Positions 1-8,874 are shown, counted from the stretch's first letter. The stretch is 64,000 nt of DNA from Pedobacter sp. ok626 (GCF_900100435.1 NZ_FNEX01000024.1:1-64000); one strand, 5' to 3'. The notes: generated from the sequence alone by a model not told the origin. Program-made: numbers and translations.

Positions 1-116
<116 letters not shown>

Positions 117-451
117 AAAATGTTATGTTTGAACACTGACCATTCTTAACTTGTATTAATAATAGTCTTATTCTAATTATATTGTCTAGTTAGATTCTGA
201 CTTGAAAAAATAGCTTTGGTTTTCATGTACTTTGAAACCGTACTATCTTACCTTGCTATACTTTATAAATGACATCTCTTTAATGAACTTCGCGAATCAC
301 CTCACGGATCTTCTTTATATTTCTTCGTTTCCTTTTCTTCAGTTTCAACCTGGTCTTAATGTTCCTGATCTCTGTTTCGATTTTTCAACGTTTCAATCTT
401 TTTATTCCGTTAACAAACTCCGTTTGATAACTCCCGTTCTGTTTGGGATTG

Positions 452-481
452 CAAAGGTAGAAATCTTTTTGGTATTGTCAA
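452..481 (-). promoter_or_regulatory. rRNA promoter, gene-proximal
   Basis: On the minus strand a -33 TTG (479-481, within CTTGACA) is followed after 19 bp by TACCTTTG (452-459), a perfect match to the Bacteroidota -7 consensus TAnnTTTG. It points at the 16S gene and would leave a leader of about 330 nt. Confidence 0.75.
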
Positions 482-621
482 GCTTTTTTATCAAACTTTA
501 TATCTTTTATTTTCCGAGTCTTTCAACTCATCATAAAGAAATACCAATCTCTTTTTCTAACCCCTTATTTCAACCTTCATCTTTATCCTTTTCACACAAA
601 CCCTTCCTCCGAAGCGGGATG

Positions 622-652
622 CAAAAGTAGGAAAATTATACGCCCCCACAAA
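622..652 (-). promoter_or_regulatory. rRNA promoter, gene-distal
   Basis: On the minus strand TTTG (649-652), a 19-bp spacer and TACTTTTG (622-629) fit the Bacteroidota -33/-7 consensus exactly. Spacing and orientation are the same as in the second promoter 170 bp downstream, so the operon appears to have tandem promoters. Confidence 0.7.
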
Positions 653-972
653 CTTAAATAAACTATTATCTCTAAACAAGCCATAACTCACTGAAAAACA
701 ATAAGAAAAACTAAAAAAATATAAACCAACAGAAATAGCGATTCAGAATGGCCATACAAGCTGCCCCATACATGGTAGTATATATATACACCTATCGTTC
801 GGTCAGGCTCCAAGGCAAACAGGTACTTCCTAGGTACCTCAGCCCTACCTCACAGGTACATCATAGGTGTAAACACCTTCCATATACCTGCCATGTACCT
901 ATGAGGTAGGGAGAATCTAACTGTTTGTCTTAGACCCTGCCTGAATTACCCCCAACTAGAACCTTATTCCAC
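653..972. other. Intergenic region between rRNA promoters and uxaC terminator
   Basis: No credible coding sequence. It is AT-rich with a short TA run near 780, and from 819 to 911 it holds the inverted/direct repeat element listed separately. The DNA between 117 and 451 is the transcribed rRNA leader, also without a gene. Confidence 0.6.
819..911. repeat. AGGTAC-rich inverted and direct repeat element
   Basis: Two 19-bp arms, 843-861 (CCCTACCTCACAGGTACAT) and 893-911, are inverted copies with one mismatch. The 31-nt loop holds a second palindrome, AGGTGT-AA-ACACCT (865-878). In addition ACAGGTACTTCCTAGGT (819-835) is repeated at 852-868 with two mismatches. The structure is seen directly; its function is unknown. 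It could be a cruciform, a processing signal or a relic of a small intergenic repeat. Confidence 0.7.
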
Positions 973-1006
973 AAAAAAGCCCTTACGATATTTCTATCAA
1001 AAGGGC
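973..1006 (-). terminator. Intrinsic terminator after uxaC
   Basis: On the minus strand GCCCTT and AAGGGC (1001-1006 and 979-984) form a stem that is followed directly by a T run (973-978), just past the uxaC stop codon. It would end the uxaB-uxaA-uxaC transcript. Confidence 0.7.
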
Positions 1007-1029
1007 CTATCTAAAATTAAAACTGAGTA

Positions 1030-2430
1030 TTAAAAGTTGAAATACGATTTAGCGTTATTATAACAGATATCTTGTACCACCTGTCCAATCCACTCCGTGT
1101 TGTCCGGCAATTCGCCTTTTTCTACGTCTTCGCCAAACAGATTACATAAAATACGTCTGAAATACTCATGGCGAGGGTAAGAAAGGAAGCTCCTTGAATC
1201 GGTAAGCATACCTACGAAACGACTCAACAGCCCCATATTAGACAAAGCGTTGATCTGTTTAATCATTCCATCCTTCTGATCAAGGAACCACCATCCCGAT
1301 CCCCATTGCACTTTTCCTGCAACAGTTCCATCGTTATAATTTCCAATCATAGTTGCCATCAATTCATTATCGGCTGGATTTAGGTTATACAAAATGGTCT
1401 TAGCCAATCTGTTCTGCGAATCCAAGTTGTTTAAAAATTTAGATAGCTGTTTACCCTGACTAAAATCACCTATTGAATCAAAACCTGTATCGGGTCCTAA
1501 CTGACTTAACAACCTATTGTTGTTGTTTCTTAAAGCACCAAGGTGATATTGTTGTACCCAACCTTTCTCATGATCCCAAAGGGCAAATTCGAACAACATA
1601 GCCGATTTAAACTTTAACACCTCCCCTAACGTTAAAGCTGCATTAGCCCTAATCTTTGTAAAAATAGTCTTCACCTCTGCTAGCGTATAGTCCTCTGCAT
1701 AAATCTGCTCCAAACCATGGTCAGAAACTGTACAGCCATTGGCTGCGAAATAATCATGGCGCGATTTCAAAGCTGAAAGATAAACGTCCAGATCGTTAAT
1801 TTCTCCACCTGTCAATTCTGCAAGCTTATTGATATAAACGTTTAATCCCGCTACATCATCAGCATTCATAGCCTTATCTGGTCTAAAAGCTGGGAATACA
1901 TTTATATCTACCCCATCATTCTTGATTTTCTGGTGAAACTCCAAGCTATCAAGCGGATCATCAGTAGTACATAAAGTTTCCACCTTCATTTTGCGAAGTA
2001 AGTTCTGAACAGAATACTCTGCCGTTTGAAGTTTAGCAGTACATTCATTATATATACGTTCTGCATTATCCCCCGACAATACTTCATGTATATCAAAATA
2101 GCGTTGTAGTTCCAGGTGCGTCCAATGATACAATGGGTTTCTTAAAGTATAAGGAACTGTTTCTGCCCATTTTTTAAATTTCTCCAGATCAGTTGCTCCC
2201 CCGGTAATATAATATTCATCCACGCCATTTGCCCGCATAGCACGCCATTTATAATGGTCGCCCGCCAACCAAACCTGTGTAATGTTTTCAAAATTGATAT
2301 CATTTGCAATCTGCTCAGGAATCAAATGATTGTGATAATCAATCACCGGCATATGCTTGGCATAATTATGATACAGCTTCTCTGCTGTTTTAGTTTCTAA
2401 AAGAAAATTATCATCTAAAAAATTCTTCAT
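1030..2430 (-). CDS. uxaC: Glucuronate/galacturonate isomerase UxaC
   Basis: Uronate isomerase (466 aa) interconverts D-galacturonate and D-tagaturonate (or glucuronate and fructuronate), the first cytoplasmic step of the isomerase route. The N-terminal metal-binding motif of this amidohydrolase-superfamily enzyme is visible as DYHNHL at residues 31-36, and the length fits the family (~465-470 aa). There is no signal peptide. It is the last gene of a three-gene minus-strand set with uxaA (52 bp gap) and uxaB, and a terminator follows. In this pectin locus the physiological substrate is most likely galacturonate released from polygalacturonan. Function is firm from family resemblance. Confidence 0.96.
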   Translation of the reverse strand: MKNFLDDNFLLETKTAEKLYHNYAKHMPVIDYHNHLIPEQIANDINFENITQVWLAGDHYKWRAMRANGVDEYYITGGATDLEKFKKWAETVPYTLRNPLYHWTHLELQRYFDIHEVLSGDNAERIYNECTAKLQTAEYSVQNLLRKMKVETLCTTDDPLDSLEFHQKIKNDGVDINVFPAFRPDKAMNADDVAGLNVYINKLAELTGGEINDLDVYLSALKSRHDYFAANGCTVSDHGLEQIYAEDYTLAEVKTIFTKIRANAALTLGEVLKFKSAMLFEFALWDHEKGWVQQYHLGALRNNNNRLLSQLGPDTGFDSIGDFSQGKQLSKFLNNLDSQNRLAKTILYNLNPADNELMATMIGNYNDGTVAGKVQWGSGWWFLDQKDGMIKQINALSNMGLLSRFVGMLTDSRSFLSYPRHEYFRRILCNLFGEDVEKGELPDNTEWIGQVVQDICYNNAKSYFNF

Positions 2431-2482
2431 CTAACGCTACTTGTATATAGTATATATATGTTGATTATTTATGTCGTGCCCC

Positions 2483-4135
2483 TTACAAGGAAACACCTCT
2501 TTTCCACGGAATAAAATCATCCTGAATGTGGCGCACTGCACTTACAGTGGTTGTACCGCTTGCAACACCAATTACATAATCCAAAATCCGGCTACCCGCC
2601 TCTTTAATGGTTTCGTCGCCATCAATAATAGGCCCTGTATCCAAATCAATGATGTCATTCATCTTGTTAAACAATTTGGTATTACTCGATATTTTAATCA
2701 CTGGAGCAATAGGATTACCCGTTGGTGTGCCCAATCCTGTAGTAAAAAGCACCACGTTAGCCCCCGATCCTACTTCGGCAGTTGTAGACTCCACATCATT
2801 ACCCGGCGTACACAATAAGTTCAACCCTGGTTTAGAAACTTTCTCTGGATAATCTAATACTGCAACAACAGGAGAAGTCCCTCCTTTTTTAGCAGCACCA
2901 GCAGATTTAATGGCATCAGTAATCAAACCATCTTTGATGTTACCCGGTGAAGGGTTCATATCAAAACCAGAACCAGCTTCGGTCGCTCTTTTGCTATATG
3001 TTTTCATCAGATGCTCAAAACGCTCAGCATCTTCCTTATCTACACAACGATCGCTCAGATTTTGCTCTACACCACAAAGTTCAGGGAACTCTGCAAGAAT
3101 CACTGATCCACCAAGCGCTACCAATAAATCAGAAGCATAACCAATTGCCGGGTTTGCTGATATTCCGGAGAAACCATCAGAACCACCACATTCCAGACCG
3201 ATACAAAGGTTACTTAATGCAGCGGGCTTTCTTTCGTTCGCATTGGCTTGAATCAAACCAGCAAAAGTTTGTTTAATCGCTTGTCCCAATAATTCCGATT
3301 CTTTACCTATCGTTTGCTGATCCAGAATATAAAGCGGCTTATCAAAATTACGGCTCCTTTTTTCTATCTCTTCTTTAAGGATGCTTACCTGTGCATTCTG
3401 GCAGCCTAAGCTTAAAACCGTTGCACCGGCAACATTTGGATGGGTAATATAACCAGCTAACAAACCACAAAGGGTTTCAGAATCCTGACGAGTACCACCA
3501 CAGCCACCTGTATGTGTTAAAAACTTAATGCCGTCCACATTTGGGAACATGCGGTTTTGCTTTGCAACATTTTCCGAATAAGTCAACTCCGCATTTAAAA
3601 TATCGTTTACGCTGGCACCCTTTTCGTAAAGAGACATCAATTCTTTGGCTTGCACCTGGTAGTTTTCATTTCTACCATAACCAAGATTGTTCATCAATGC
3701 TTCCTGGATCACCTCAAGGTTCCTGTTTTCACAAAAAACCATTGGTATCACCAACCAGTAGTTGGCTGTTCCTACCTGCCCATCCGTACGATGAAAGCCA
3801 TTAAAGGTTCTGCCTTTCCATTCAGTAATGTCCGGTTTTTCCCAATCGATGTGTGCATCCGTAGTGTTAAACTCCGTTGCAGCATGTTTAATATTACTGG
3901 TAGTAATAATAGAACCTACCGGAATATCTATTTGGGCCTTACCAACTAAAACACCATACATGATCAACTGATCACCAGCCGCCATATCTGTAGTAGTAAA
4001 TTTATGCTTTGCAGGTACATTGTCGGTCAGCAAATAAGATTGACCTTCGTAAATCACCTCTTCCCCTTTCACAAGGTCCGTAAGCGCAACTAGCACATTA
4101 TCTTTAGGGTGAACCTTTAATATTCTTTGCTTCAT
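2483..4135 (-). CDS. uxaA: Altronate dehydratase UxaA
   Basis: UxaA (550 aa) dehydrates D-altronate to 2-keto-3-deoxy-D-gluconate. An N-terminal SAF-like domain (~1-90) is joined to the large catalytic UxaA domain. Cysteine-glycine motifs typical of this metal-dependent dehydratase family are seen at HTGGCGGTR (208-216) and in a second segment reading LECGGSDGFSG near residue 315. Full length for the fused form. The start codon overlaps the uxaB stop by one base (TAATG), which supports both this start and translational coupling. With uxaB and uxaC it completes the conversion of galacturonate to KDG. The KDG kinase and aldolase that should follow are not in the window. Confidence 0.95.
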   Translation of the reverse strand: MKQRILKVHPKDNVLVALTDLVKGEEVIYEGQSYLLTDNVPAKHKFTTTDMAAGDQLIMYGVLVGKAQIDIPVGSIITTSNIKHAATEFNTTDAHIDWEKPDITEWKGRTFNGFHRTDGQVGTANYWLVIPMVFCENRNLEVIQEALMNNLGYGRNENYQVQAKELMSLYEKGASVNDILNAELTYSENVAKQNRMFPNVDGIKFLTHTGGCGGTRQDSETLCGLLAGYITHPNVAGATVLSLGCQNAQVSILKEEIEKRSRNFDKPLYILDQQTIGKESELLGQAIKQTFAGLIQANANERKPAALSNLCIGLECGGSDGFSGISANPAIGYASDLLVALGGSVILAEFPELCGVEQNLSDRCVDKEDAERFEHLMKTYSKRATEAGSGFDMNPSPGNIKDGLITDAIKSAGAAKKGGTSPVVAVLDYPEKVSKPGLNLLCTPGNDVESTTAEVGSGANVVLFTTGLGTPTGNPIAPVIKISSNTKLFNKMNDIIDLDTGPIIDGDETIKEAGSRILDYVIGVASGTTTVSAVRHIQDDFIPWKRGVSL

Positions 4136-5652
4136 TATTTTGATACTTGTAGTGATTGATCAATGCTATTCAAAGCATTAGCCACGCCGTTTTTCAATAT
4201 ATTGTTATAATTCTCTTTTACAGTACGATTAAAACCATCAAGTGCCGAAAGATCAGCCCCCCATAATGCACTGTTCGCTAATAATAAATCTACGTAATCT
4301 GCCTCACTTTGTTGGGCAACCTCATGGAAATATGACGCTTCGTCATCAGTAATCAGGTATTCTTTACCTTCGTAAGTTCCAAAATACTGGTTGCCTTCTT
4401 TTCTTGCTACTTTCATAAACAACAGGAATGCAGCAAAACCGAAAGCAATGTGACTTGGTACTTTATTGTTTATTTTATAATAGTTTAGCAATACCGGTAG
4501 CACCCTGATTTTCATTTTCATGGTGTACTGAAAAGTAATGTTGATCCATAAATGCTCAATATTTGGATTGGCAAAACGATCAATTACTGTGTTGGCAAAT
4601 GCTACAGCTTCTCCTTCGGCTACATCATAAGGTATAGCACCCACAATTTCCTGCATCATCAACTCTTTTACGTAGTTGCGGGTAGCCTCATTGTCCATCG
4701 CCTTAGTTACCGTATCGATACCCGAAAGGTAGGCTATGCCTGAGGTAAGTGTATGCGATCCGTTTAGCAAACGCACTTTCAATTCTTTAAAGATTTCAAT
4801 ATCAGGTCTTACAATTACCCCTTGATCTGCAGCTTCTAGTCCCAGTAAAGTCGAAACCTTCTCGTCGCCTTCAATTGCCCATAAGCGATAAGGCTCGGCC
4901 ATAATGATCAGCTCATCGGTGTAGCCAAGCGCTGCTTCTAGTTTTGCTAGCGCAGCGGCATCTGGTTTACCTGGAACAATACGATCTACCAACGAATTGC
5001 AAAAACGAATATGTGTATTTAACCATGTCACAAATGCCTCTTCCAATTGGTTAAAAGCTGCAAGCTCAAGTACGATGGCCTCCAATTTCTTTCCATTATC
5101 TGAAATCAATTCTGTAGCAATTACGGCAAGATCAGCTGATGCTATTGAGCCTAGAGCTTTATATCTGGCATATAAAACGGCTAACAACTTAGCCGGAAAT
5201 GATACCGGTGGTTTTTGAGTTGTACTTTCTTTTACCAACTGTATCCCCACTTCTGTGGTATTGGACACAATGATATTTAATTCTGGCGCACTGGCAATCT
5301 CCAATATCGTGTCCCAATCCTGGTCTGCAGTAAGTACGCGACTGATGGCTGATGAAATGATATTTTCTTCAACAGCCTGTCCGTTTTCAATCCCTCTTAC
5401 ACAGATTGTGTATAAACCGTCTTGTGCATCAAATTCCTTAGTCCCTCCTTTACTTGTCGATTTAACTACAGCTACCCTGCCGTTAAACAGGCCATTTCTG
5501 TTGGCTTTATCTATAAAATAATCAGGCAATCCACGCAACAGAACTCCTGTTCCAAATTGCAATACTTTTTCAGGAAGGTTAAATAGTTCTTCTTTTGGAA
5601 GGATTAAATCGACAGCTTTAATGTCGTTTAACGTATCTTTTGATAAGTTCAT
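4135..5652 (-). CDS. uxaB: Tagaturonate reductase UxaB (altronate oxidoreductase)
   Basis: NAD(H)-dependent long-chain mannitol-dehydrogenase-family enzyme (505 aa) reducing D-tagaturonate to D-altronate. The nucleotide-binding motif QFGTGVLLRG is seen at residues 32-41 and the family's C-terminal helical domain follows. It is cytoplasmic, without a signal peptide. First gene of uxaB-uxaA-uxaC. Upstream lie a -7-like TAGACTTG at 5679-5686 and a strong palindromic operator at 5731-5758, so the operon is probably controlled by the nearby LacI-type regulator. Fructuronate reductase (UxuB) is a related alternative, but pairing with an altronate dehydratase favours UxaB. Confidence 0.93.
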   Translation of the reverse strand: MNLSKDTLNDIKAVDLILPKEELFNLPEKVLQFGTGVLLRGLPDYFIDKANRNGLFNGRVAVVKSTSKGGTKEFDAQDGLYTICVRGIENGQAVEENIISSAISRVLTADQDWDTILEIASAPELNIIVSNTTEVGIQLVKESTTQKPPVSFPAKLLAVLYARYKALGSIASADLAVIATELISDNGKKLEAIVLELAAFNQLEEAFVTWLNTHIRFCNSLVDRIVPGKPDAAALAKLEAALGYTDELIIMAEPYRLWAIEGDEKVSTLLGLEAADQGVIVRPDIEIFKELKVRLLNGSHTLTSGIAYLSGIDTVTKAMDNEATRNYVKELMMQEIVGAIPYDVAEGEAVAFANTVIDRFANPNIEHLWINITFQYTMKMKIRVLPVLLNYYKINNKVPSHIAFGFAAFLLFMKVARKEGNQYFGTYEGKEYLITDDEASYFHEVAQQSEADYVDLLLANSALWGADLSALDGFNRTVKENYNNILKNGVANALNSIDQSLQVSK

Positions 5653-5673
5653 ATTCAGTTTTTAATACGGTCG

Positions 5674-5690
5674 TAAAACAAGTCTACGCA
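5674..5690 (-). promoter_or_regulatory. Shared 17-bp promoter element upstream of uxaB
   Basis: TAAAACAAGTCTACGCA (plus-strand reading) is identical, base for base, to 7502-7518 upstream of the GH28 gene. On the minus strand it contains TAGACTTG, one mismatch from the -7 consensus TAnnTTTG, 22 bp before the uxaB start. No good -33 TTG is visible, as expected of a regulated promoter. Confidence 0.5.
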
Positions 5691-5730
5691 ATTATTATAA
5701 GTTAAAAATGCTGTTTCAGCGTAATTATTT

Positions 5731-5758
5731 ACGCAAACGTTATCGATAACGATTGCGT
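5731..5758. promoter_or_regulatory. LacI-type operator upstream of uxaB
   Basis: A 28-bp near-perfect palindrome with one mismatched pair: ACGCAAACGTTATC followed by GATAACGATTGCGT. Its core CGTTATCGATAACG (5738-5751) is a perfect palindrome with the central CG typical of LacI-family operators. The right half carries GCAATCGTT on the minus strand, the half-site seen before four other transcription units. It is centred about 93 bp before the uxaB start. Confidence 0.65.
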
Positions 5759-5786
5759 TAAATCGGTGTAACACTAGTTTTACTAT

Positions 5787-7475
5787 CTATTTCTTTTTTA
5801 TTTGCAATACATTGGATCCGGCTCCATGACCAAACTCAGTTTGCAGCTTTGCGTTTGCAGTATTGGTTTCTGATAATATAATGTCGGCATTTTTATCACC
5901 ATTTACCTTGATCAATAAATCTGCGTCGGTATAGCTTATGTTTTTCAGTCCAATAGTTTTCCCATTTTGGATATAAATTAAAGGCAGCGCACGCTTGATT
6001 TCCAGATGAGCATTAGAAATATTTATATTCTTTGCTTCCTGAATATCAATACCCGCTTTTGCTTTAACGATTAAATGATCTATGTAAATATCGCTGATAC
6101 TCATTTCTGGCAGGCCTCTAACAAATATAGCTTTCTCAGCGCCATCACAAACTACATTATTGATGTAAAACTTCCTAAACACAGGTGTTTCTTCCGTAAC
6201 GGGCAGCAACTTCAATTTGGGGTTTTCTCTCGTTTCACCTGCTAATGGTATAGGATCAACTGCAGCATAGTACATATCGAAAAGAATGGCCTCTCCTGCA
6301 ATGTCTTTCATGTTGATGTTCCTGGCGTAAATGTTTTCTACCACACCACCACGTCCTCTGGTTGTTTTAAAACGCAGCCCAATATCTGTTCCTATAAATG
6401 TACAATCTGATATAAAGATATTTCTTGCTCCACCAGACATCTCACTGCCAATTACAAAACCACCATGTGCATGGTATACTGTGCTATTGCGAATAACTAC
6501 ATTTTCTGTTGGCATGCCGCGCTTACGCCCCGCAGCGTCACGACCTGATTTGATACAGATCCCATCATCACCTACATCAAATGTGCTACCTTCTACCAGT
6601 ACATTTTTACAAGATTCCAGATCCAGTCCGTCGCCATTTTGGGCATACCATGGATTTTTAGCATATACATTTCTGATAGTTAAATCCTCTGTCATTAGCG
6701 GATGAAGATTCCATGCTGGTGAATTTTGGAAAGTTACGCCTTCCAGTAAAACGCGTTTACAACTGGTCAACACCATTAAATTAGGACGCAAAAAATCTTT
6801 TATTTCGGCATAAAAAGCAGTACTCTTCCCTTTAGCAATCAAGCCGGGATCTTTCATCTTTGAGCCTTTAAGTGATTTTTCTGAAGGATACCAGATCTTC
6901 TTATTTTCACTCAAGACTCCACCAGATGCCAACAGGTCTTTCCATTGGCTTTCGGTAAGTTTATCTTTTTTCACCATCCGCCATGCATCTCCCGCTCCAT
7001 CAATAATACCAAAGCCTGTAATCGCAATATTTTCCTGGTTAGTAGCTGATATAGGAGATTGATTACGCATTTGAGGTATACCTTCCCAACTGCCTTCTAC
7101 CAATGGATATTGATTAAAATCTTTGGTAAACTGTAGCAAAGCATTCTTTTTTAGGTGCAGGTTTACATTACTTTTCAACTCTATCGGTCCTGTAATCCAT
7201 AAACCTTCAGGGATGAGGACAACACCACCACCGCGCTTATTGCAATCTGATATTGCTTGGTTAATGCTCTTCGTATTTAAAGTAAGGCCATCATTTTTGG
7301 CACCGTATTTAAGAATGCTGATGGTATCATTTTTAAAAGAGGTTGTAGCCACTACTGGCAGGTTATCAAAGGAATATCCTTTTGTAGCATTTGTATTTTG
7401 CGCAATGGCATTAAACGAGAAGACAAATAGAGGAACTGCAAATAGAGCAGACACTACTTTTTCATACTTGAACAT
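5787..7475 (-). CDS. GH28 polygalacturonase, exported
   Basis: Glycoside hydrolase family 28 right-handed beta-helix enzyme (562 aa) hydrolysing alpha-1,4-galacturonosyl links. A signal peptide ends near NAIAQ (residues 1-26). The GH28 catalytic signature is present: NGDGLDLESC, then a DD pair in FDVGDDGICIKSG, then HGGFVIGSEMSGG and the RFKTTRGRGG motif that binds the carboxylate of the substrate. It is longer than simple endo-enzymes and closely resembles the GH28 at 16922-18568, suggesting duplication; exo-action is possible but not shown. It has its own promoter region, with the 17-bp element at 7502-7518 and a LacI-type half-site at 7557-7571. Confidence 0.93.
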   Translation of the reverse strand: MFKYEKVVSALFAVPLFVFSFNAIAQNTNATKGYSFDNLPVVATTSFKNDTISILKYGAKNDGLTLNTKSINQAISDCNKRGGGVVLIPEGLWITGPIELKSNVNLHLKKNALLQFTKDFNQYPLVEGSWEGIPQMRNQSPISATNQENIAITGFGIIDGAGDAWRMVKKDKLTESQWKDLLASGGVLSENKKIWYPSEKSLKGSKMKDPGLIAKGKSTAFYAEIKDFLRPNLMVLTSCKRVLLEGVTFQNSPAWNLHPLMTEDLTIRNVYAKNPWYAQNGDGLDLESCKNVLVEGSTFDVGDDGICIKSGRDAAGRKRGMPTENVVIRNSTVYHAHGGFVIGSEMSGGARNIFISDCTFIGTDIGLRFKTTRGRGGVVENIYARNINMKDIAGEAILFDMYYAAVDPIPLAGETRENPKLKLLPVTEETPVFRKFYINNVVCDGAEKAIFVRGLPEMSISDIYIDHLIVKAKAGIDIQEAKNINISNAHLEIKRALPLIYIQNGKTIGLKNISYTDADLLIKVNGDKNADIILSETNTANAKLQTEFGHGAGSNVLQIKKK

Positions 7476-7501
7476 AAGATTTATATTTGATTTTCACTCA
7501 A

Positions 7502-7518
7502 TAAAACAAGTCTACGCA
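7502..7518 (-). promoter_or_regulatory. Shared 17-bp promoter element upstream of GH28
   Basis: Exact second copy of the element at 5674-5690, containing TAGACTTG (-7-like) on the minus strand, 27 bp before the GH28 start codon. The same position before two genes of one pathway implies a common promoter/operator architecture. Confidence 0.5.
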
Positions 7519-7556
7519 GTTTTAGAGAAGATTTAAACAAAAAGGCGGAAAATAAC

Positions 7557-7571
7557 TGCGCAATCGTTGCC
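7557..7571. promoter_or_regulatory. LacI-type operator half-site (GH28)
   Basis: TGCGCAATCGTTGCC contains the recurrent GCAATCGTT half-site, centred ~89 bp upstream of the GH28 start. The inverse half is weak here. Confidence 0.5.
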
Positions 7572-7591
7572 AAAGACAAAATAGGGATATG

Positions 7592-7644
7592 CTTCTGAGA
7601 CTGCCTGATCTTAGGCTCCCTGAAAAGGGAGCAAAGCTCAGAAG
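7592..7644. other. Two-tier stem-loop between CE8 and GH28 genes
   Basis: Outer arms CTTCTGAG (7592-7599) and CTCAGAAG (7637-7644) enclose a perfect inner hairpin GCTCCC-TGAAAA-GGGAGC (7615-7632). It lies downstream of the CE8 stop and upstream of the GH28 promoter. There is no clear T run, so it may be a transcript 3'-end stabiliser or a weak terminator. Confidence 0.5.
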
Positions 7645-7735
7645 GTCTCTTCTGCATACCCAATTTTGTAACTAAACTAGTGGAAGTAACTTCATTTTGC
7701 GAAGGATCCAATCCTTAATCTAGTAAGGGTTTGTT

Positions 7736-8686
7736 TTAAATAGTAGGATCCCAGCCTCTGAATATCTGTGCAGTGGTATAGTTCTTAGCTTCTTCATCGC
7801 TAAGCTGATGCGACCAGGTTACTCTTTTTTCAGGTTGGGCTCCTATTCCTTTGTTTTTATATTCCGCATAGAAAGCCGTTTGTTCATTACTTTCTTTGCC
7901 CCAATTGTGCCAGCCATCTGCTTTTATTACAGGGCTGAGTTCACAGTTAAAAAAAACAGTCTTTGCAGCTGGACGCCATGGCCTACCTAAATAAACAGTT
8001 CCATCTGGTGCGGAACCACCCAATTTACAGTTCATAAATACATAGCCATATTTTGTCGTATCTGGGGTAGAGGCAGCGGTAACATAACCGGGTTTCTTGC
8101 AAAAAATTTCACATTCCTTAAAAATCGCAGTGGCCGAACCAAATATAAAATCAACTGTACCACTGATAAAGCATTTATAAAAGTACTGTCTGCTTCCTTT
8201 TCCGTAAGTATATAGGGTGTCTTGAAAGCCAAGTATTCTGCAATTTAGAAACCTGGCTCTATCCCCGGCAACCCAAAGGGAAACGGCCTGACCAACTGGT
8301 CCGGCACTATTCTCAAAAGTGATATTCTCAGCAGTAAAATCATCTGCGTAAATGAAAAAAGAAGAGGATCCAGAAGTACCTATATCTTCTCCGAAACTGT
8401 TTTTCTTTTGAGCGTAGTCATCATAAGTTAACACCGTTTTATCCAGACTTTCACCTAACAATTTCACCTTTCTTTTAGAGGCTGAAAGATTTAGTTTCTC
8501 TTTATATACCCCGCCTTTAATGAGTATGGTAGTGGTTGTGTTTCTAAAGTCAGGCACAGCGTTTATCGCCTCTTGTACTGTTTTAAAATCACCAGTGCCA
8601 TCTTTTGCCACCACAAAATCGGCTTTTTGGGCAAAGGTTTTATAAAAACACATTAGACAGGTAAGGCATAAAAGTAATCTCTTCAT
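7736..8686 (-). CDS. CE8 pectin methylesterase, exported
   Basis: Pectinesterase (316 aa) removing methyl esters from homogalacturonan so that lyases and hydrolases can act. The start is placed at 8686 (MKRLLLCLTCLMCFYKTFAQ, a good signal peptide). An in-frame ATG at 8860 would put the operator-like site inside the gene and give no leader peptide. CE8 hallmarks: VAKDGTGDFKTVQEAI near the mature N-terminus, GQAVSL, the catalytic aspartates in GFQDTLY and GTVDFIFG, and the arginine in LGRPWRP. It is divergent from the lacI-type gene; the shared intergenic region carries the half-site at 8771-8786. Confidence 0.92.
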   Translation of the reverse strand: MKRLLLCLTCLMCFYKTFAQKADFVVAKDGTGDFKTVQEAINAVPDFRNTTTTILIKGGVYKEKLNLSASKRKVKLLGESLDKTVLTYDDYAQKKNSFGEDIGTSGSSSFFIYADDFTAENITFENSAGPVGQAVSLWVAGDRARFLNCRILGFQDTLYTYGKGSRQYFYKCFISGTVDFIFGSATAIFKECEIFCKKPGYVTAASTPDTTKYGYVFMNCKLGGSAPDGTVYLGRPWRPAAKTVFFNCELSPVIKADGWHNWGKESNEQTAFYAEYKNKGIGAQPEKRVTWSHQLSDEEAKNYTTAQIFRGWDPTI

Positions 8687-8770
8687 TTTCTGGTCGCGAG
8701 GTTTGGTTAGTTCTTTGCACAACAAATTACATCGTTTTGATAATAGATTATTCAAATCAGGCTCTTTAAT

Positions 8771-8786
8771 TTGCGCAATCGTTCCC
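8771..8786. promoter_or_regulatory. LacI-type operator half-site between CE8 and lacI-type gene
   Basis: TTGCGCAATCGTTCCC carries GCAATCGTT, about 92 bp upstream of the CE8 start and about 95 bp upstream of the regulator start. It could therefore serve the enzyme gene and autoregulation together. Confidence 0.5.
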
Positions 8787-8874
8787 AATATAATTAGTCT
8801 CGCCATTAACATTATGAGAATGTCGCCATCTGATATTATAAGAATAACGTTATATTGCATCTTATTTAGTTTTT

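Noticed and set aside
232..630. Open reading frame of 132 codons in the rRNA upstream region
   Set aside because: It starts at TTG, lies antisense to the rRNA leader and across both rRNA promoters, and has the composition of translated AT-rich non-coding DNA.
2471..3804. Several plus-strand frames opposite uxaA
   Set aside because: Antisense shadows of a well-supported gene with no start context or protein-family resemblance.
7481..7711. 76-codon minus-strand frame between GH28 and CE8
   Set aside because: It covers the promoter element, the operator half-site and the nested stem-loop; the product has no recognisable features.
8687..8860. 58-codon N-terminal extension of the CE8 protein
   Set aside because: It would place the operator half-site inside the gene and hide a good signal peptide that begins at 8686.
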